In this document: positions 51,732 to 60,495 of the stretch, piece by piece
How positions within the stretch are numbered: the first letter of the stretch is position 1
How the letters are laid out: each line of letters starts with the position of its first letter
Source: Maribacter litoralis
Lineage (GTDB): Bacteria; Bacteroidota; Bacteroidia; Flavobacteriales; Flavobacteriaceae
Length of the DNA: 64,000 nt
Assembly: GCF_003075045.1 (NCBI RefSeq)
Contig: NZ_QCZD01000006.1
Location: forward strand, 1 to 64,000
Direction: 5' to 3'
The notes under the pieces: model-generated
What the model saw: only the letters and a program-made list of their open reading frames with translations
Told to the model about the DNA's origin: nothing
The model's database searches: none
Program-made: the position numbers and the translations under genes

Positions 51732-53483
51732 ATGAAATACTCCGCTATACCTACCGCACAATCTATTGTTCTTCATTGCCAGGCAAAGAATATTTCCAAT
51801 ATAATAATATCACCCGGCTCTAGAAATGCACCGTTAACAATTGCGTTTGCCGAGAACCCGTTTTTCAAGTGTTTTAGTATTGTAGATGAACGTAGTGCCG
51901 CATTCTTTGCACTTGGTATGGCACAACAGTTACAAGAGCCTGTAGTAGTGTTATGCACCTCTGGGAGTGCACTTTTAAATTATTACCCGGCAGTAGCAGA
52001 AGCTTTTTATAGCAATATTCCCTTAATTGTTATTTCTGCAGATAGACCCGAGTATAAATTGGGAATAGGGGATGGGCAAACTATTGATCAACGAAATGTG
52101 TTTCAAAATCATATTGGCTATTCGGCAAATTTAAAACAAGATGTTAGCCATGCAACCTCTAAAGTTTTACAGTATAAGTCAGAATGGGTTTCTGAAATCT
52201 CCGTAGAAGATGTTCAAAATGAGGTGCAGATTTATAATGATCAAGAATTAAATAGGGCTATTGAAAAGGCTTTGACAGCCAACAGTCCGGTTCATATAAA
52301 TGCTCCCTTTGAAGAGCCGTTGTACGAAACACTGTCTGAACCAACTATATCTCCAAAAATTAATGATATACCTGTTGAGGTAGTTACTAGTATTGATTTA
52401 GAAGAACACCGGAATATATGGAATACAGCTACCAAAAAAATGGTATTGGTAGGTGTAAATACTCCGAATGTTATAGACAAGAAGGTTTTAGAGTATTTGG
52501 CAAATGACCCTAGTATTTTGGTTTTGACAGAAACAACTTCTAACATACATCACCCTAATTTTTTCAATAGTATAGATTCCTTAATTGCTCCTTTAGAAAT
52601 GCAATTTGATAATGACGCATTATTTGAAAAATTAAAACCCGATGTGCTGATTACTTTTGGCGGATTAATTGTTTCTAAAAAAGTAAAGGCTTTTTTAAGA
52701 AATCATAAACCAAACCATCACTGGCATATTGGTGGGCATACGGCAAACAATACTTTTTTCTGCTTAAATGAGCATCTTAAAATGCCCGTGAATCGCTTTT
52801 TTGATGAAATGTATATTTCGCCCCATAAGGTAAATAGCGATTACTTTGTAAATTGGAATAAGGTAAAACAAGGGTATGTATTGAAAAGAGATGCATACCT
52901 TAACAAGATTCCTTTCTCTGATTTTTCAGCTTTTGATCTGTTGCTTAAATCAATACCGGATAATTACATGCTGCAGTTGGCAAATAGCTCTACTATTAGA
53001 TATACACAGCTATTTGAGGTGAATCCTACTTTAAAGGTATTCTGTAATAGAGGAACAAGCGGTATTGATGGCAGTACATCAACAGCGGTTGGCGCATCTT
53101 GGGTTAATAGTATGCCAACATTGCTAATTACGGGTGATCTTAGTTTTTTCTATGATAGTAATGCTTTGTGGAACAATTATGTAAAGAGTGATTTTAGAAT
53201 AATAGTAGTAAACAATAACGGTGGTGGTATTTTTAGAATTCTTCCGGGTAAAGATGATTCTAATGTTTTTGAAACCTATTTTGAAACTCGTCACTCCCTT
53301 TCTGCAGAAAACTTATGTAACATGTTCGGTTTTGATTATAGAACGGCTAAATCTTCTCAAGAACTTAAAGAAGAATTAAACGGATTTTTTAATGAATCGG
53401 TTCGTCCTCAATTACTGGAAATTACTACACCTACATTAATAAACGATAAAATTTTGATTGATTATTTTCGTTTCATATCTTAG
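51732..53483 (+). CDS. menD: SEPHCHC synthase MenD
   Basis: A ThDP-dependent enzyme joining isochorismate and 2-oxoglutarate. Start at ATG 51732 (MKYSAIPTAQSIV), 583 residues. Motifs: SPGSRNAPLTIAFAENP, VDERSAAFFALGMAQ (catalytic Glu region), GTSGIDGSTSTAVGAS and NNNGGGIFRILPG. Long form as usual. menF is 49 bp upstream; menB, usually near, is not in the window. Confidence 0.96.
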   Translation: MKYSAIPTAQSIVLHCQAKNISNIIISPGSRNAPLTIAFAENPFFKCFSIVDERSAAFFALGMAQQLQEPVVVLCTSGSALLNYYPAVAEAFYSNIPLIVISADRPEYKLGIGDGQTIDQRNVFQNHIGYSANLKQDVSHATSKVLQYKSEWVSEISVEDVQNEVQIYNDQELNRAIEKALTANSPVHINAPFEEPLYETLSEPTISPKINDIPVEVVTSIDLEEHRNIWNTATKKMVLVGVNTPNVIDKKVLEYLANDPSILVLTETTSNIHHPNFFNSIDSLIAPLEMQFDNDALFEKLKPDVLITFGGLIVSKKVKAFLRNHKPNHHWHIGGHTANNTFFCLNEHLKMPVNRFFDEMYISPHKVNSDYFVNWNKVKQGYVLKRDAYLNKIPFSDFSAFDLLLKSIPDNYMLQLANSSTIRYTQLFEVNPTLKVFCNRGTSGIDGSTSTAVGASWVNSMPTLLITGDLSFFYDSNALWNNYVKSDFRIIVVNNNGGGIFRILPGKDDSNVFETYFETRHSLSAENLCNMFGFDYRTAKSSQELKEELNGFFNESVRPQLLEITTPTLINDKILIDYFRFIS

Positions 53484-53517
53484 TGGAGTATTAACCATTA
53501 ATTATAACACAATTAAC

Positions 53518-53862
53518 ATGAGTAAAAGAGACGATTTAATTGAAAAGTACGCTGCGGATATCAAAGATAAATTTGGTGAGGATGCAGATATGGACTTGCT
53601 TAAAAAAGTAACTGTAGGTTTAGGACCTTCTATTTACAATATTGATGCTTCTAAAGTATCTGGTAGCGACCAAAAAGAATTAGATACTGTTAAGAATAAC
53701 TATTTGATCAAAAAATTAGGTCTTGCAGATGATTCTAAATTAGATGATGCTATCGCTACAGTTATGGAGAAATATGGTTCTTCTAACAGAAATAAGCATA
53801 GAGCTGTTATCTATTATAAGCTTTGTCAGCATTTCAATAAAGCATCTGTTTACGATAAATAG
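53518..53862 (+). CDS. DUF2853 family protein
   Basis: Start at ATG 53518 (MSKRDDLIEKYAADIKDKFG), 114 residues. The small acidic helical protein ends YYKLCQHFNKASVYDK. DUF2853 proteins are often found between menD and other men genes in Flavobacteria; function unknown. A frame extending upstream into menD is not believed. A strong terminator follows. Confidence 0.88.
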   Translation: MSKRDDLIEKYAADIKDKFGEDADMDLLKKVTVGLGPSIYNIDASKVSGSDQKELDTVKNNYLIKKLGLADDSKLDDAIATVMEKYGSSNRNKHRAVIYYKLCQHFNKASVYDK

Positions 53863-53882
53863 TCAGATGTTATATAATTTAG

Positions 53883-53916
53883 AGACCGTTATCTTTTTGG
53901 TAACGGTCTTTTTTTT
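53883..53916 (+). terminator. Terminator after the DUF2853 gene
   Basis: Stem AGACCGTTA (53883-53891) and TAACGGTCT (53901-53909), 9-nt loop, then a T-run to 53916. Confidence 0.92.
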
Positions 53917-53942
53917 GGTCCGGTGTTTAAATATTTAAAATG

Positions 53943-53950
53943 TAATTTTG
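53943..53950 (+). promoter_or_regulatory. Promoter -7 element directly before cvfB
   Basis: TAATTTTG matches TAnnTTTG with only 4 bp to ATG 53955, so this could be a leaderless transcript. The nearest upstream TTTG (53914-53917) is 25 bp away, longer than usual. Confidence 0.45.
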
Positions 53951-53954
53951 CAGC

Positions 53955-54791
53955 ATGATAGAATTAGGACGTATTAACAATCTTGAAATTTTAAGAGACA
54001 CAAGCGTAGGTCTCTTTTTGGGAGATGAAGAGGGCAATGATGTATTGTTACCAAACAAATATGTACCTGCGGGGTACGAAATAGGGCAGAAAATAAAAGT
54101 GTTCTGTTATTTGGACTATGATGAAAGACCGGTTGCAACCACCCTTGAACCAGATATTATGTTGGGTGAGTTTCGACTGTTGCAAGTAGCGGAAGTCAAT
54201 GAAATTGGAGCTTTTTTGCAATGGGGATTGGAAAAACACCTATTGGTCCCTTTTAGAGAGCAGCGTGTAAAAATGAAAGAAGGTCAATGGTACGTGGTAC
54301 ATTGTTATTTAGATGAGCGTTCAGGTAGATTGGTGGCATCAAATAAACTTGATAAATTTCTTAGTAATGATACCATAGATTTAAAAGAATGGGAGCAGGT
54401 AGATCTTGTGGTTACAAGGCAAACGGACCTAGGTTGGGAAGTTATAGTAAATGAAAGACATAAAGGTTTGGTTTATTTTAATGAAGTCTTTAAGCCAATT
54501 AATATTGGTGATGTAATACCTGGTTGTGTAAAAACGATTAGAAAGGATAATAAATTGGATATTTCACTACAACCTCTTGGAGCAAAAGTCTTAGAGCCAG
54601 CTGCCAAAAAAATCTATGAAGTTTTAGTTGAAAATGGCGGATTTTTAGGTTTACATGACAAATCTGCACCAGAAGAAATTAGAGATGTCTTTCAAATGAG
54701 CAAGAAGACTTTTAAAAAAGGTCTCGGTACACTTTACAAAGAAAGGAAGATAAAAATAGAATCTGATGGTATCACATTATCAGATGATTAA
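53955..54791 (+). CDS. CvfB-family S1 RNA-binding protein
   Basis: The 278-residue protein has several S1-type beta-barrel domains (1-60, 65-135, 140-205) and a C-terminal winged helix with DVFQMSKKTFKKGLGTLYK. YVPAGYEIGQKIKVFCYLD is the first barrel. It matches CvfB/YitL, which in Gram-positives affects virulence gene expression; here it may bind RNA generally. It is followed by a gap of 170 bp with a separate promoter. Confidence 0.88.
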   Translation: MIELGRINNLEILRDTSVGLFLGDEEGNDVLLPNKYVPAGYEIGQKIKVFCYLDYDERPVATTLEPDIMLGEFRLLQVAEVNEIGAFLQWGLEKHLLVPFREQRVKMKEGQWYVVHCYLDERSGRLVASNKLDKFLSNDTIDLKEWEQVDLVVTRQTDLGWEVIVNERHKGLVYFNEVFKPINIGDVIPGCVKTIRKDNKLDISLQPLGAKVLEPAAKKIYEVLVENGGFLGLHDKSAPEEIRDVFQMSKKTFKKGLGTLYKERKIKIESDGITLSDD

Positions 54792-54860
54792 CTGTTTAAA
54801 TGTAGGAAAAATCTTAGCTAATTGATTTTCAACGAAATAACTTAAATAATGGTCTAGTTT

Positions 54861-54892
54861 ATTGTGATAACTTACTTTTAATTTTATTTTTG
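54861..54892 (+). promoter_or_regulatory. Promoter of the SPOR-like/menA unit
   Basis: ATTG at 54861-54864, 20 bp, then TATTTTTG at 54885-54892: one mismatch to TTTG-N20-TAnnTTTG. It would give a leader of about 60 nt. Confidence 0.6.
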
Positions 54893-54961
54893 TAGTAAAT
54901 GAAAAGTTATTAACAATTTTTAACTTACATTTAAGTTTTAAGCATAAAATTTCCCTTGTAT

Positions 54962-55570
54962 ATGCCTTTTATAGAAGAAAGTGATTTACTAGAATTACAT
55001 AAAGATGTAGATAAAGCTCAAATTATTAATGAGCGATTATTGGATCAAATAAAATTTAAGAACAAAGAGTTAAAAAAGAGTAAGATCCAGCGTAATATTT
55101 TGGCTGGTATTACCGGTCTTTTCTTGATTGGGGGACTTGCTTTCACTTCTTTTACTGCAGGTATCTCTAGTTCTGGTGGTTTTAATAGAAATAATAATAA
55201 CGATTTGGTTCTAACGTCAATCGATAGTGTTGACGCCTATAGAACTCGTTTAGAGAACTTAAAAGAACAAAATGAAGAACTAAGTCTTGTAAAAGAGTTC
55301 TATCTGGCAAAAGAGTTCTTACAAAAAGAAAAAATTTATTCCGTACAAGTAAAATCATTCGTAGACAATAATGTTACCTTGGCATCAGAAGCATTGACCA
55401 ATACGCTATTTGTAAAGACCAATCCTTTTTATTCTTATTCATTAGGGAATTTTGAAACATTGGAAGAGGCACAATCTTTTAGAAAACAGTTGGTTGACCT
55501 TGGTTTTAATGATGCATTTGTGGCTTCTTATCAAGATGGAAAAAGAATACAAATAGAAGATCCATTTTAG
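54962..55570 (+). CDS. Membrane protein with C-terminal SPOR-like domain
   Basis: Start at ATG 54962 (MPFIEESDLLELHKD), 202 residues. A cytoplasmic coiled segment (1-45) is followed by a membrane helix (about 46-66), a coiled region and a C-terminal domain with YSYSLGNFETLEEAQSFRKQL, which looks like SPOR, a peptidoglycan-binding fold. It may take part in cell-wall or division processes. Position between cvfB and menA (1-bp overlap with menA) is probably historical, although translation may be coupled. Confidence 0.7.
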   Translation: MPFIEESDLLELHKDVDKAQIINERLLDQIKFKNKELKKSKIQRNILAGITGLFLIGGLAFTSFTAGISSSGGFNRNNNNDLVLTSIDSVDAYRTRLENLKEQNEELSLVKEFYLAKEFLQKEKIYSVQVKSFVDNNVTLASEALTNTLFVKTNPFYSYSLGNFETLEEAQSFRKQLVDLGFNDAFVASYQDGKRIQIEDPF

Positions 55571-56478
55571 TGACTAAAGTTAAAGCTTGGCTCAACGCAG
55601 CAAGACTTAGAACGCTTCCTTTATCAATTTCGGGTATAATAGTAGGTACTGCTTTGGCTGCGTACTATGGTGTAACCAATATAACCATTTTTGCCTTGGC
55701 ATTATGCAGTACAATCGGTTTACAGGTTACTTCAAATTTTGCGAATGACTATGGTGACGGAGTAAAAGGTACTGACGGTGATGATAGAATAGGACCAAAG
55801 CGTGCTTTGCAAAGTGGTCTGCTATCTGCGGCAGAATTAAAAAAAGGTATTTACATCAGTATTATAATCAATGCTGTTTTGATCGTTTCACTGATTATTA
55901 CCTCTTTTGGCTTAAAGGAAATTTTATACCCTATCTTATTTTTAATGTTGGGATCTTTCGCCATATGGGCGGCTATTAAATATACCGTAGGTAAATCGGC
56001 TTATGGTTATCAAGGTCTAGGTGATGTTTTCGTATTTATATTTTTTGGGTTGGTAAGTGTATTGGGTTCTATGTTTTTGTATGTAAAATTCATAAGCCTA
56101 ATTTCGGTTTTACCGGCTATCGCGATAGGTCTTTTAAGTGTTGGGGTGCTAAATCTCAATAACATGAGAGACATTAAATCAGATGCTGCTGTTGGCAAGA
56201 ATACGTTGGCTGTAAAAATGGGATGGTCTCGTGCAAAAAATTATCATTATACGATACTTGTACTTTCTCTTTTGTGTTTGTTTTGTTTTCTGCTTACAAC
56301 AAATGCGTCACAGCTGCGTTATGTAAGTCTTGTAGGCTATATACCTGTACTGGTTCATTTAAGAAAAGTAGCACTAACAAATAAGGCTGTGGATCTTGAT
56401 CCAGAGCTTAAGAAATTAGCCTTAAGTACCTTTTTTATAGCTTTATTGTTTTTTATTAGTTATTATTATTTTTTGTAA
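55570..56478 (+). CDS. menA: 1,4-dihydroxy-2-naphthoate octaprenyltransferase
   Basis: The start is GTG at 55570, overlapping the previous stop by 1 bp and giving MTKVKAWLNAARLRTLPLS, the normal MenA beginning. The 302-residue UbiA-family membrane enzyme attaches the isoprenoid tail to DHNA. Motifs: NFANDYGDGVKGTDGDD (NDxxD) near 64 and NNMRDIKSDAAVGKNTLA (second Asp motif) near 198. About nine membrane helices. End of its transcript is unclear; the regulator gene begins 32 bp later. Confidence 0.95.
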   Translation: MTKVKAWLNAARLRTLPLSISGIIVGTALAAYYGVTNITIFALALCSTIGLQVTSNFANDYGDGVKGTDGDDRIGPKRALQSGLLSAAELKKGIYISIIINAVLIVSLIITSFGLKEILYPILFLMLGSFAIWAAIKYTVGKSAYGYQGLGDVFVFIFFGLVSVLGSMFLYVKFISLISVLPAIAIGLLSVGVLNLNNMRDIKSDAAVGKNTLAVKMGWSRAKNYHYTILVLSLLCLFCFLLTTNASQLRYVSLVGYIPVLVHLRKVALTNKAVDLDPELKKLALSTFFIALLFFISYYYFL

Positions 56479-56483
56479 TTTTG
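56476..56483 (+). promoter_or_regulatory. Promoter -7 element of the response regulator gene
   Basis: TAATTTTG, overlapping the menA stop, 27 bp before TTG 56511. No clear TTTG lies at -33. Confidence 0.4.
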
Positions 56484-56510
56484 AGTATAACCCACAAACC
56501 ATTTTAAGTC

Positions 56511-57278
56511 TTGGAACAACCCATAAAAATTCTTATTGTTGAGGATAATGTAATCATCGCTGATGATATGCAATCAATGTTAGAGGAAATAGGATATGAA
56601 ATAGTTGATAATGTAATTGTTTACGAGCAAGCTGTAGAGGTATTGAAAACCCAGCAGGTAGACTTAGTTCTTATTGATATCATTTTAGCCTCAGATAAAA
56701 CAGGTATAGACCTAGGTAAACATATTAGGGAGAATTATGATATTCCATTCATTTTTGTGACATCTAACTCCGATCGTGCAACGGTTGAAAATGCTAAGAC
56801 GGTAAAACCTAACGGTTATTTGGTAAAGCCATTTGAGCAACAAGATCTATATACATCCATAGAAATTGCATTATCAAATTTCATTTATGGTAAGCAGAAT
56901 GCAAGTAATGAAGCGCAATCAAACGGTGGTGGTAATACTGAAGATGTCGCAATGTCCAATTCAATTTTAAAGGACTCCATATTTGTTAAGAAACAACATT
57001 TATATTACAGAATTCAATTTGGTGATATTCAGTTTATAAAAGCGGATAATGTATATTTAGAAGTGAATACCGTTGATAAGAAGTTTTTGGTGAGATCTCC
57101 GTTAAAAGATTATTTAGAGAAACTTCCGCAGAATAAATTCTATAGAGCTCATAAATCTTACATTGTCAATGTGGATCATATAGACGCCATAAATTCTAAA
57201 GATATTATGATCAATAATACCTTGATACCAATTTCTAAAGATTTTAAAGAATTTATTATCTCTGCTATGAATTCATAA
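56511..57278 (+). CDS. LytTR-type response regulator
   Basis: The start is TTG at 56511 (EQPIKILIVEDNVIIADD); no ATG fits. The 255-residue protein has a receiver domain (1-125) with phosphoacceptor Asp56 in LIDIIL and VKPF near 108, and a LytTR DNA-binding domain (about 155-250) with FYRAHKSYIVNVDHIDAI. The kinase gene lies 405 bp downstream on the same strand, so they are likely partners. A terminator separates them, so they are expressed apart. Confidence 0.9.
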   Translation: MEQPIKILIVEDNVIIADDMQSMLEEIGYEIVDNVIVYEQAVEVLKTQQVDLVLIDIILASDKTGIDLGKHIRENYDIPFIFVTSNSDRATVENAKTVKPNGYLVKPFEQQDLYTSIEIALSNFIYGKQNASNEAQSNGGGNTEDVAMSNSILKDSIFVKKQHLYYRIQFGDIQFIKADNVYLEVNTVDKKFLVRSPLKDYLEKLPQNKFYRAHKSYIVNVDHIDAINSKDIMINNTLIPISKDFKEFIISAMNS

Positions 57279-57296
57279 TCCGTATATAAAAAGTCT

Positions 57297-57325
57297 AAAA
57301 CACCTTTTTTAAGGTGTTTTTTTTT
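57297..57325 (+). terminator. Terminator of the response regulator gene
   Basis: Stem AAAACACCTT (57297-57306), TTTT loop, AAGGTGTTTT (57311-57320) with T-run to 57325. Confidence 0.9.
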
Positions 57326-57683
57326 GGAATTACCCCAGATGAAAGTAGTATAATCATCGGTAAAGTGTCTGTTTTAATCGATAAAATGCATTGTTAGATA
57401 GGGTAAATTCATTTCACAACAAATATTTGGGGTTACACAACAAATAATGCAATACGGTATGGGCTAATTCATAATTTTGATTTATTAATGATTGCACATT
57501 GTTTTGGACCTATTTGGATTAAACAACAAGTTTTACATGCAATTTTTAATGATTTAGATAAAAGTACGTAGAACACGCTTTTTTGGGACTATTGTTAGTT
57601 AATGATGATTTAACAATGGCTCACAACAAAAATTTAGTAGAATCAGGTATTAGTTTTAGGTTTGATTCCACTTTGATTGAGAT
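57326..57683. other. Long spacer before the histidine kinase gene
   Basis: This AT-rich 358 bp holds no credible frame, RNA fold or repeat that I can see apart from the promoter at 57633-57664. AACAA-type motifs recur (57417-57440, 57523-57530, 57626-57632) without a clear pattern. Confidence 0.5.
57633..57664 (+). promoter_or_regulatory. Promoter of the histidine kinase gene
   Basis: TTTA at 57633-57636, 20 bp, then TAGGTTTG at 57657-57664, matching TTTG-N20-TAnnTTTG with one mismatch. ATG 57684 follows 20 bp later. Confidence 0.6.
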
Positions 57684-59654
57684 ATGAAAAAACCTTCTAT
57701 TTTGAGAATTTTATGCACTATATTTTTTAGTGTGCTAACGTGTACCATAATTGCACAAGATAGTGTAACGGCTCAAAATGAAGATTACTACAGGCAGTTT
57801 CAAGATTTAGAGAACGGAGAATTACGTTCTTTCTTCTTTTTTAATACTCCCAATCGTTACAATCAGAATTCGCCTTATGATTGGTTAGATACTGTAAAAG
57901 TGTATTTAAACAGTTCTGAAAAAACAAAAGACTCTGTTTCCATTAGAAATTATCAGCTCATAGAATCTCAAATTTATTTTGATTTGGGCAACTATGAAAA
58001 GAGTTTGGCAATTGCTAGATCTATTTACGATGATCTGCAAAAATTAGATGTAGAATCAAAGCAAACTATTCTCCAGATTCTGGATAAGAATTATGCAATG
58101 CTTGAACTGTACGATAAGCAGATTGAGATTAGAAGGGTAAAGCGTGAACTGGGTTTGACCGATAACGTTGCTTTTTATGATATCTATGCTAGTCTTGGAC
58201 AATATAGAAAGGCGATGCGAGATTATATGACGGAGGAGAAAAAGGTACTTAAAGATAATGACTATTATGGGCAGGCTATTTACAATAATACAATAGGTAA
58301 TTATTTAAGATTAGATAAGTCAACACCTACAGCACTTAGTTATTTTAAAAAGGCTGAAGGACTTATTAAAGTTTTTTTAAGTGATGTTACCAATCAACAT
58401 TCCGATAAGCAAATTGCAGATGGTAGAATTTTGAACGGGGTTATTATTGGTAATATTGGTAAATGCCATGTACAAATGGCCGAATATGAGAAAGCCATAC
58501 CTTTTTTAGAAGAAAGCAGAGAAATTATTAAAAAATACAATAAGAGTAAATTTTCATCCGATATTATTGAAAATACACTGGCACTAGCAGAGTGTTATTT
58601 GAAATTAGATGACTACGCTAAAGCTACCGATTATCTTAGCGATAATATAAACCCTATTAAATCGGAAAATATTCTGAAACGAAATAGAATCTATGCCGAT
58701 TATTATTTTAAAACAGGCGATTTTAAAAATTCTACGGTTTACCTTAAAAAGAATATAAGAATTAGAGATTCTATCGATGCTTTAGCATCCAATATCAAAA
58801 ACCAACAATTGACTTCAGTCGTTGCCCAAGATTTAGAAAATTCTAGAAAAACCATGGAGCAGCAAAAGGCACAATTAGAGGAATCAAGAAAAGATATTAA
58901 GGCTAGGGACGATAAAATTAGTTTGGTATTCGTGTCGTTGATATTTACTCTTATTGGTTTTGCAGGTTTGGTATATGCTTACCTAAAGAGTATTAAAAAT
59001 CAACGTCTAATAGCCGAGCAAAAATTTATAATTGAGAATTCTTTAGTTGAGAAAGATTCGCTGTTAAAAGAAATACACCACAGGGTTAAGAATAACTTAC
59101 AAATGGTTTCTAGTTTGTTGAGCCTACAAACTAAAAATACGAGGAGCAAGGCAGCAATTGCCGCCCTTGAAGAAGGTAAGAGTAGGGTGAAGGCTATGGC
59201 TCTTATACATCAGAAGTTATATCAGAATGATGATTTGTCTGTAATTGAAATGCAGGGGTATATTGAAAGCTTGATCAATAGTATTCAGTCGGTCTATAAA
59301 AAAGGTGGTCATAATATTAATATTACAATTGATGCCGAAGGTGTTGAGTTAGATATTGACAGAGCTATTCCGTTCGGACTTATATTGAATGAGTTGGTTT
59401 CTAACTCGTTTAAGTATGCTTTTCCAGAAGATGATAGTAATGGCAAAATTTATATTCATCTACGTAAAATGGTAGGTCAAGAAGGTTTCTTTGAATATAC
59501 CGATAATGGTATTGGTTTGCCGGAGGATACCGAAGAACGAGCGAATTCATCTATGGGTATTCGCTTAATGAATAGATTAGCTAATCAGCTTCAAACTTCT
59601 TTAAATACTGATAAGACGCAAGACGGAGTTCGTTTTTGGTTTAATTTTAAATAA
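57684..59654 (+). CDS. TPR-containing sensor histidine kinase (HisKA_2)
   Basis: The 656-residue kinase has a signal peptide (ending IIAQD), a periplasmic TPR-like region (about 40-370, for example YEKAIPFLEESREIIKKY), a coiled linker, one membrane helix (about 412-433) and a cytoplasmic HisKA_2/HATPase part. The phosphorylated histidine is in LLKEIHHRVKNNLQMVSSLL, and the ATP-site includes LNELVSNSFKYAF and DNGIGLP. Its probable target is the LytTR regulator upstream. The stimulus is unknown. Confidence 0.9.
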   Translation: MKKPSILRILCTIFFSVLTCTIIAQDSVTAQNEDYYRQFQDLENGELRSFFFFNTPNRYNQNSPYDWLDTVKVYLNSSEKTKDSVSIRNYQLIESQIYFDLGNYEKSLAIARSIYDDLQKLDVESKQTILQILDKNYAMLELYDKQIEIRRVKRELGLTDNVAFYDIYASLGQYRKAMRDYMTEEKKVLKDNDYYGQAIYNNTIGNYLRLDKSTPTALSYFKKAEGLIKVFLSDVTNQHSDKQIADGRILNGVIIGNIGKCHVQMAEYEKAIPFLEESREIIKKYNKSKFSSDIIENTLALAECYLKLDDYAKATDYLSDNINPIKSENILKRNRIYADYYFKTGDFKNSTVYLKKNIRIRDSIDALASNIKNQQLTSVVAQDLENSRKTMEQQKAQLEESRKDIKARDDKISLVFVSLIFTLIGFAGLVYAYLKSIKNQRLIAEQKFIIENSLVEKDSLLKEIHHRVKNNLQMVSSLLSLQTKNTRSKAAIAALEEGKSRVKAMALIHQKLYQNDDLSVIEMQGYIESLINSIQSVYKKGGHNINITIDAEGVELDIDRAIPFGLILNELVSNSFKYAFPEDDSNGKIYIHLRKMVGQEGFFEYTDNGIGLPEDTEERANSSMGIRLMNRLANQLQTSLNTDKTQDGVRFWFNFK

Positions 59655-59655
59655 G

Positions 59656-60441
59656 TTATCTCACTTTACTTTTCAATACAACCTTATGCAGTAGTTTTGG
59701 GAAAAATCGTTTCAGATAAATTCCGAATTTTTCTTTTCCACCTATGTATGTTTCAAAACGTTTTTTTCTAATTGCCGATATAATTTCACGGGCACATTTC
59801 TCAACTGGCATTCCGTTTTCCGTGGCATTGTCTTCTTGTTGTAAGGCTGTTCCGTTTCCGGTTAAAGCATTTTTTGCAACATTGGTCTGTATAAATCCTG
59901 GGCAAATAATAGATACATCTATATTGTCCTTTTCATGTTCCATTCGTAGTGCGTCAAAGAAGCCGTGTAATGCATGTTTTGCTCCGCAATACCCTGAACG
60001 ATACGGAGAGGAAAATTTACCCATTAAACTCGTAACAGTTACAAAATGACCACTTTTTTGAGCTATGAAGTACGGTAGTACATGTTTTGTTAGTTTAACA
60101 GTACCCAAGTAATTAACATTAATCATTTGTTGATAGACGTCAAAATTGGTTTCAATAATCAACGAGCGCTGGCTGAGTCCGCCATTATTGATTAAAACAT
60201 CAACTTTTCCGAATAAAGAAAAAGCTTTTTCAGTGATGTTTCCTAGGGATTCAAAATTGGTTAAATCTAGCGAGAGTACGGTTACATTCTCTGGTGATTT
60301 ACAGTTTTTCTTTACGCTTAAAAGTGCTTCTTCACGTCTTGCCGAAATAAAAACTTTTGCACCTTTCGCATTCAATTGATATGTTAATGCTTCTCCAATT
60401 CCTGAAGATGCGCCTGTAATCCAAATTACCTTATTTTCCAT
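59656..60441 (-). CDS. Short-chain dehydrogenase/reductase
   Basis: The 261-residue protein has the NAD(P) motif TGASSGIGEAL at residue 10, NNGGLS, and the catalytic Ser and YCGAKHALHG (Tyr-x-x-x-Lys). C-terminal positively charged tail and hydrophobic stretch suggest membrane association. Reaction unknown; similar proteins are often annotated as general SDR. Single gene, converging with the kinase gene. Confidence 0.9.
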   Translation of the reverse strand: MENKVIWITGASSGIGEALTYQLNAKGAKVFISARREEALLSVKKNCKSPENVTVLSLDLTNFESLGNITEKAFSLFGKVDVLINNGGLSQRSLIIETNFDVYQQMINVNYLGTVKLTKHVLPYFIAQKSGHFVTVTSLMGKFSSPYRSGYCGAKHALHGFFDALRMEHEKDNIDVSIICPGFIQTNVAKNALTGNGTALQQEDNATENGMPVEKCAREIISAIRKKRFETYIGGKEKFGIYLKRFFPKLLHKVVLKSKVR

Positions 60442-60478
60442 TCTTTTAAATCCATCGGTATTAAAGTGAAAATATAGC

Positions 60479-60490
60479 TAAATTTGGAGG
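60479..60490 (+). promoter_or_regulatory. Promoter -7 element and Shine-Dalgarno of menC
   Basis: TAAATTTG (60479-60486) matches TAnnTTTG and merges into GGAGG (60486-60490), 5 bp before ATG 60496. A Shine-Dalgarno this good is uncommon here, and both signals cannot serve the same transcript. Confidence 0.4.
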
Positions 60491-60495
60491 ATTAT

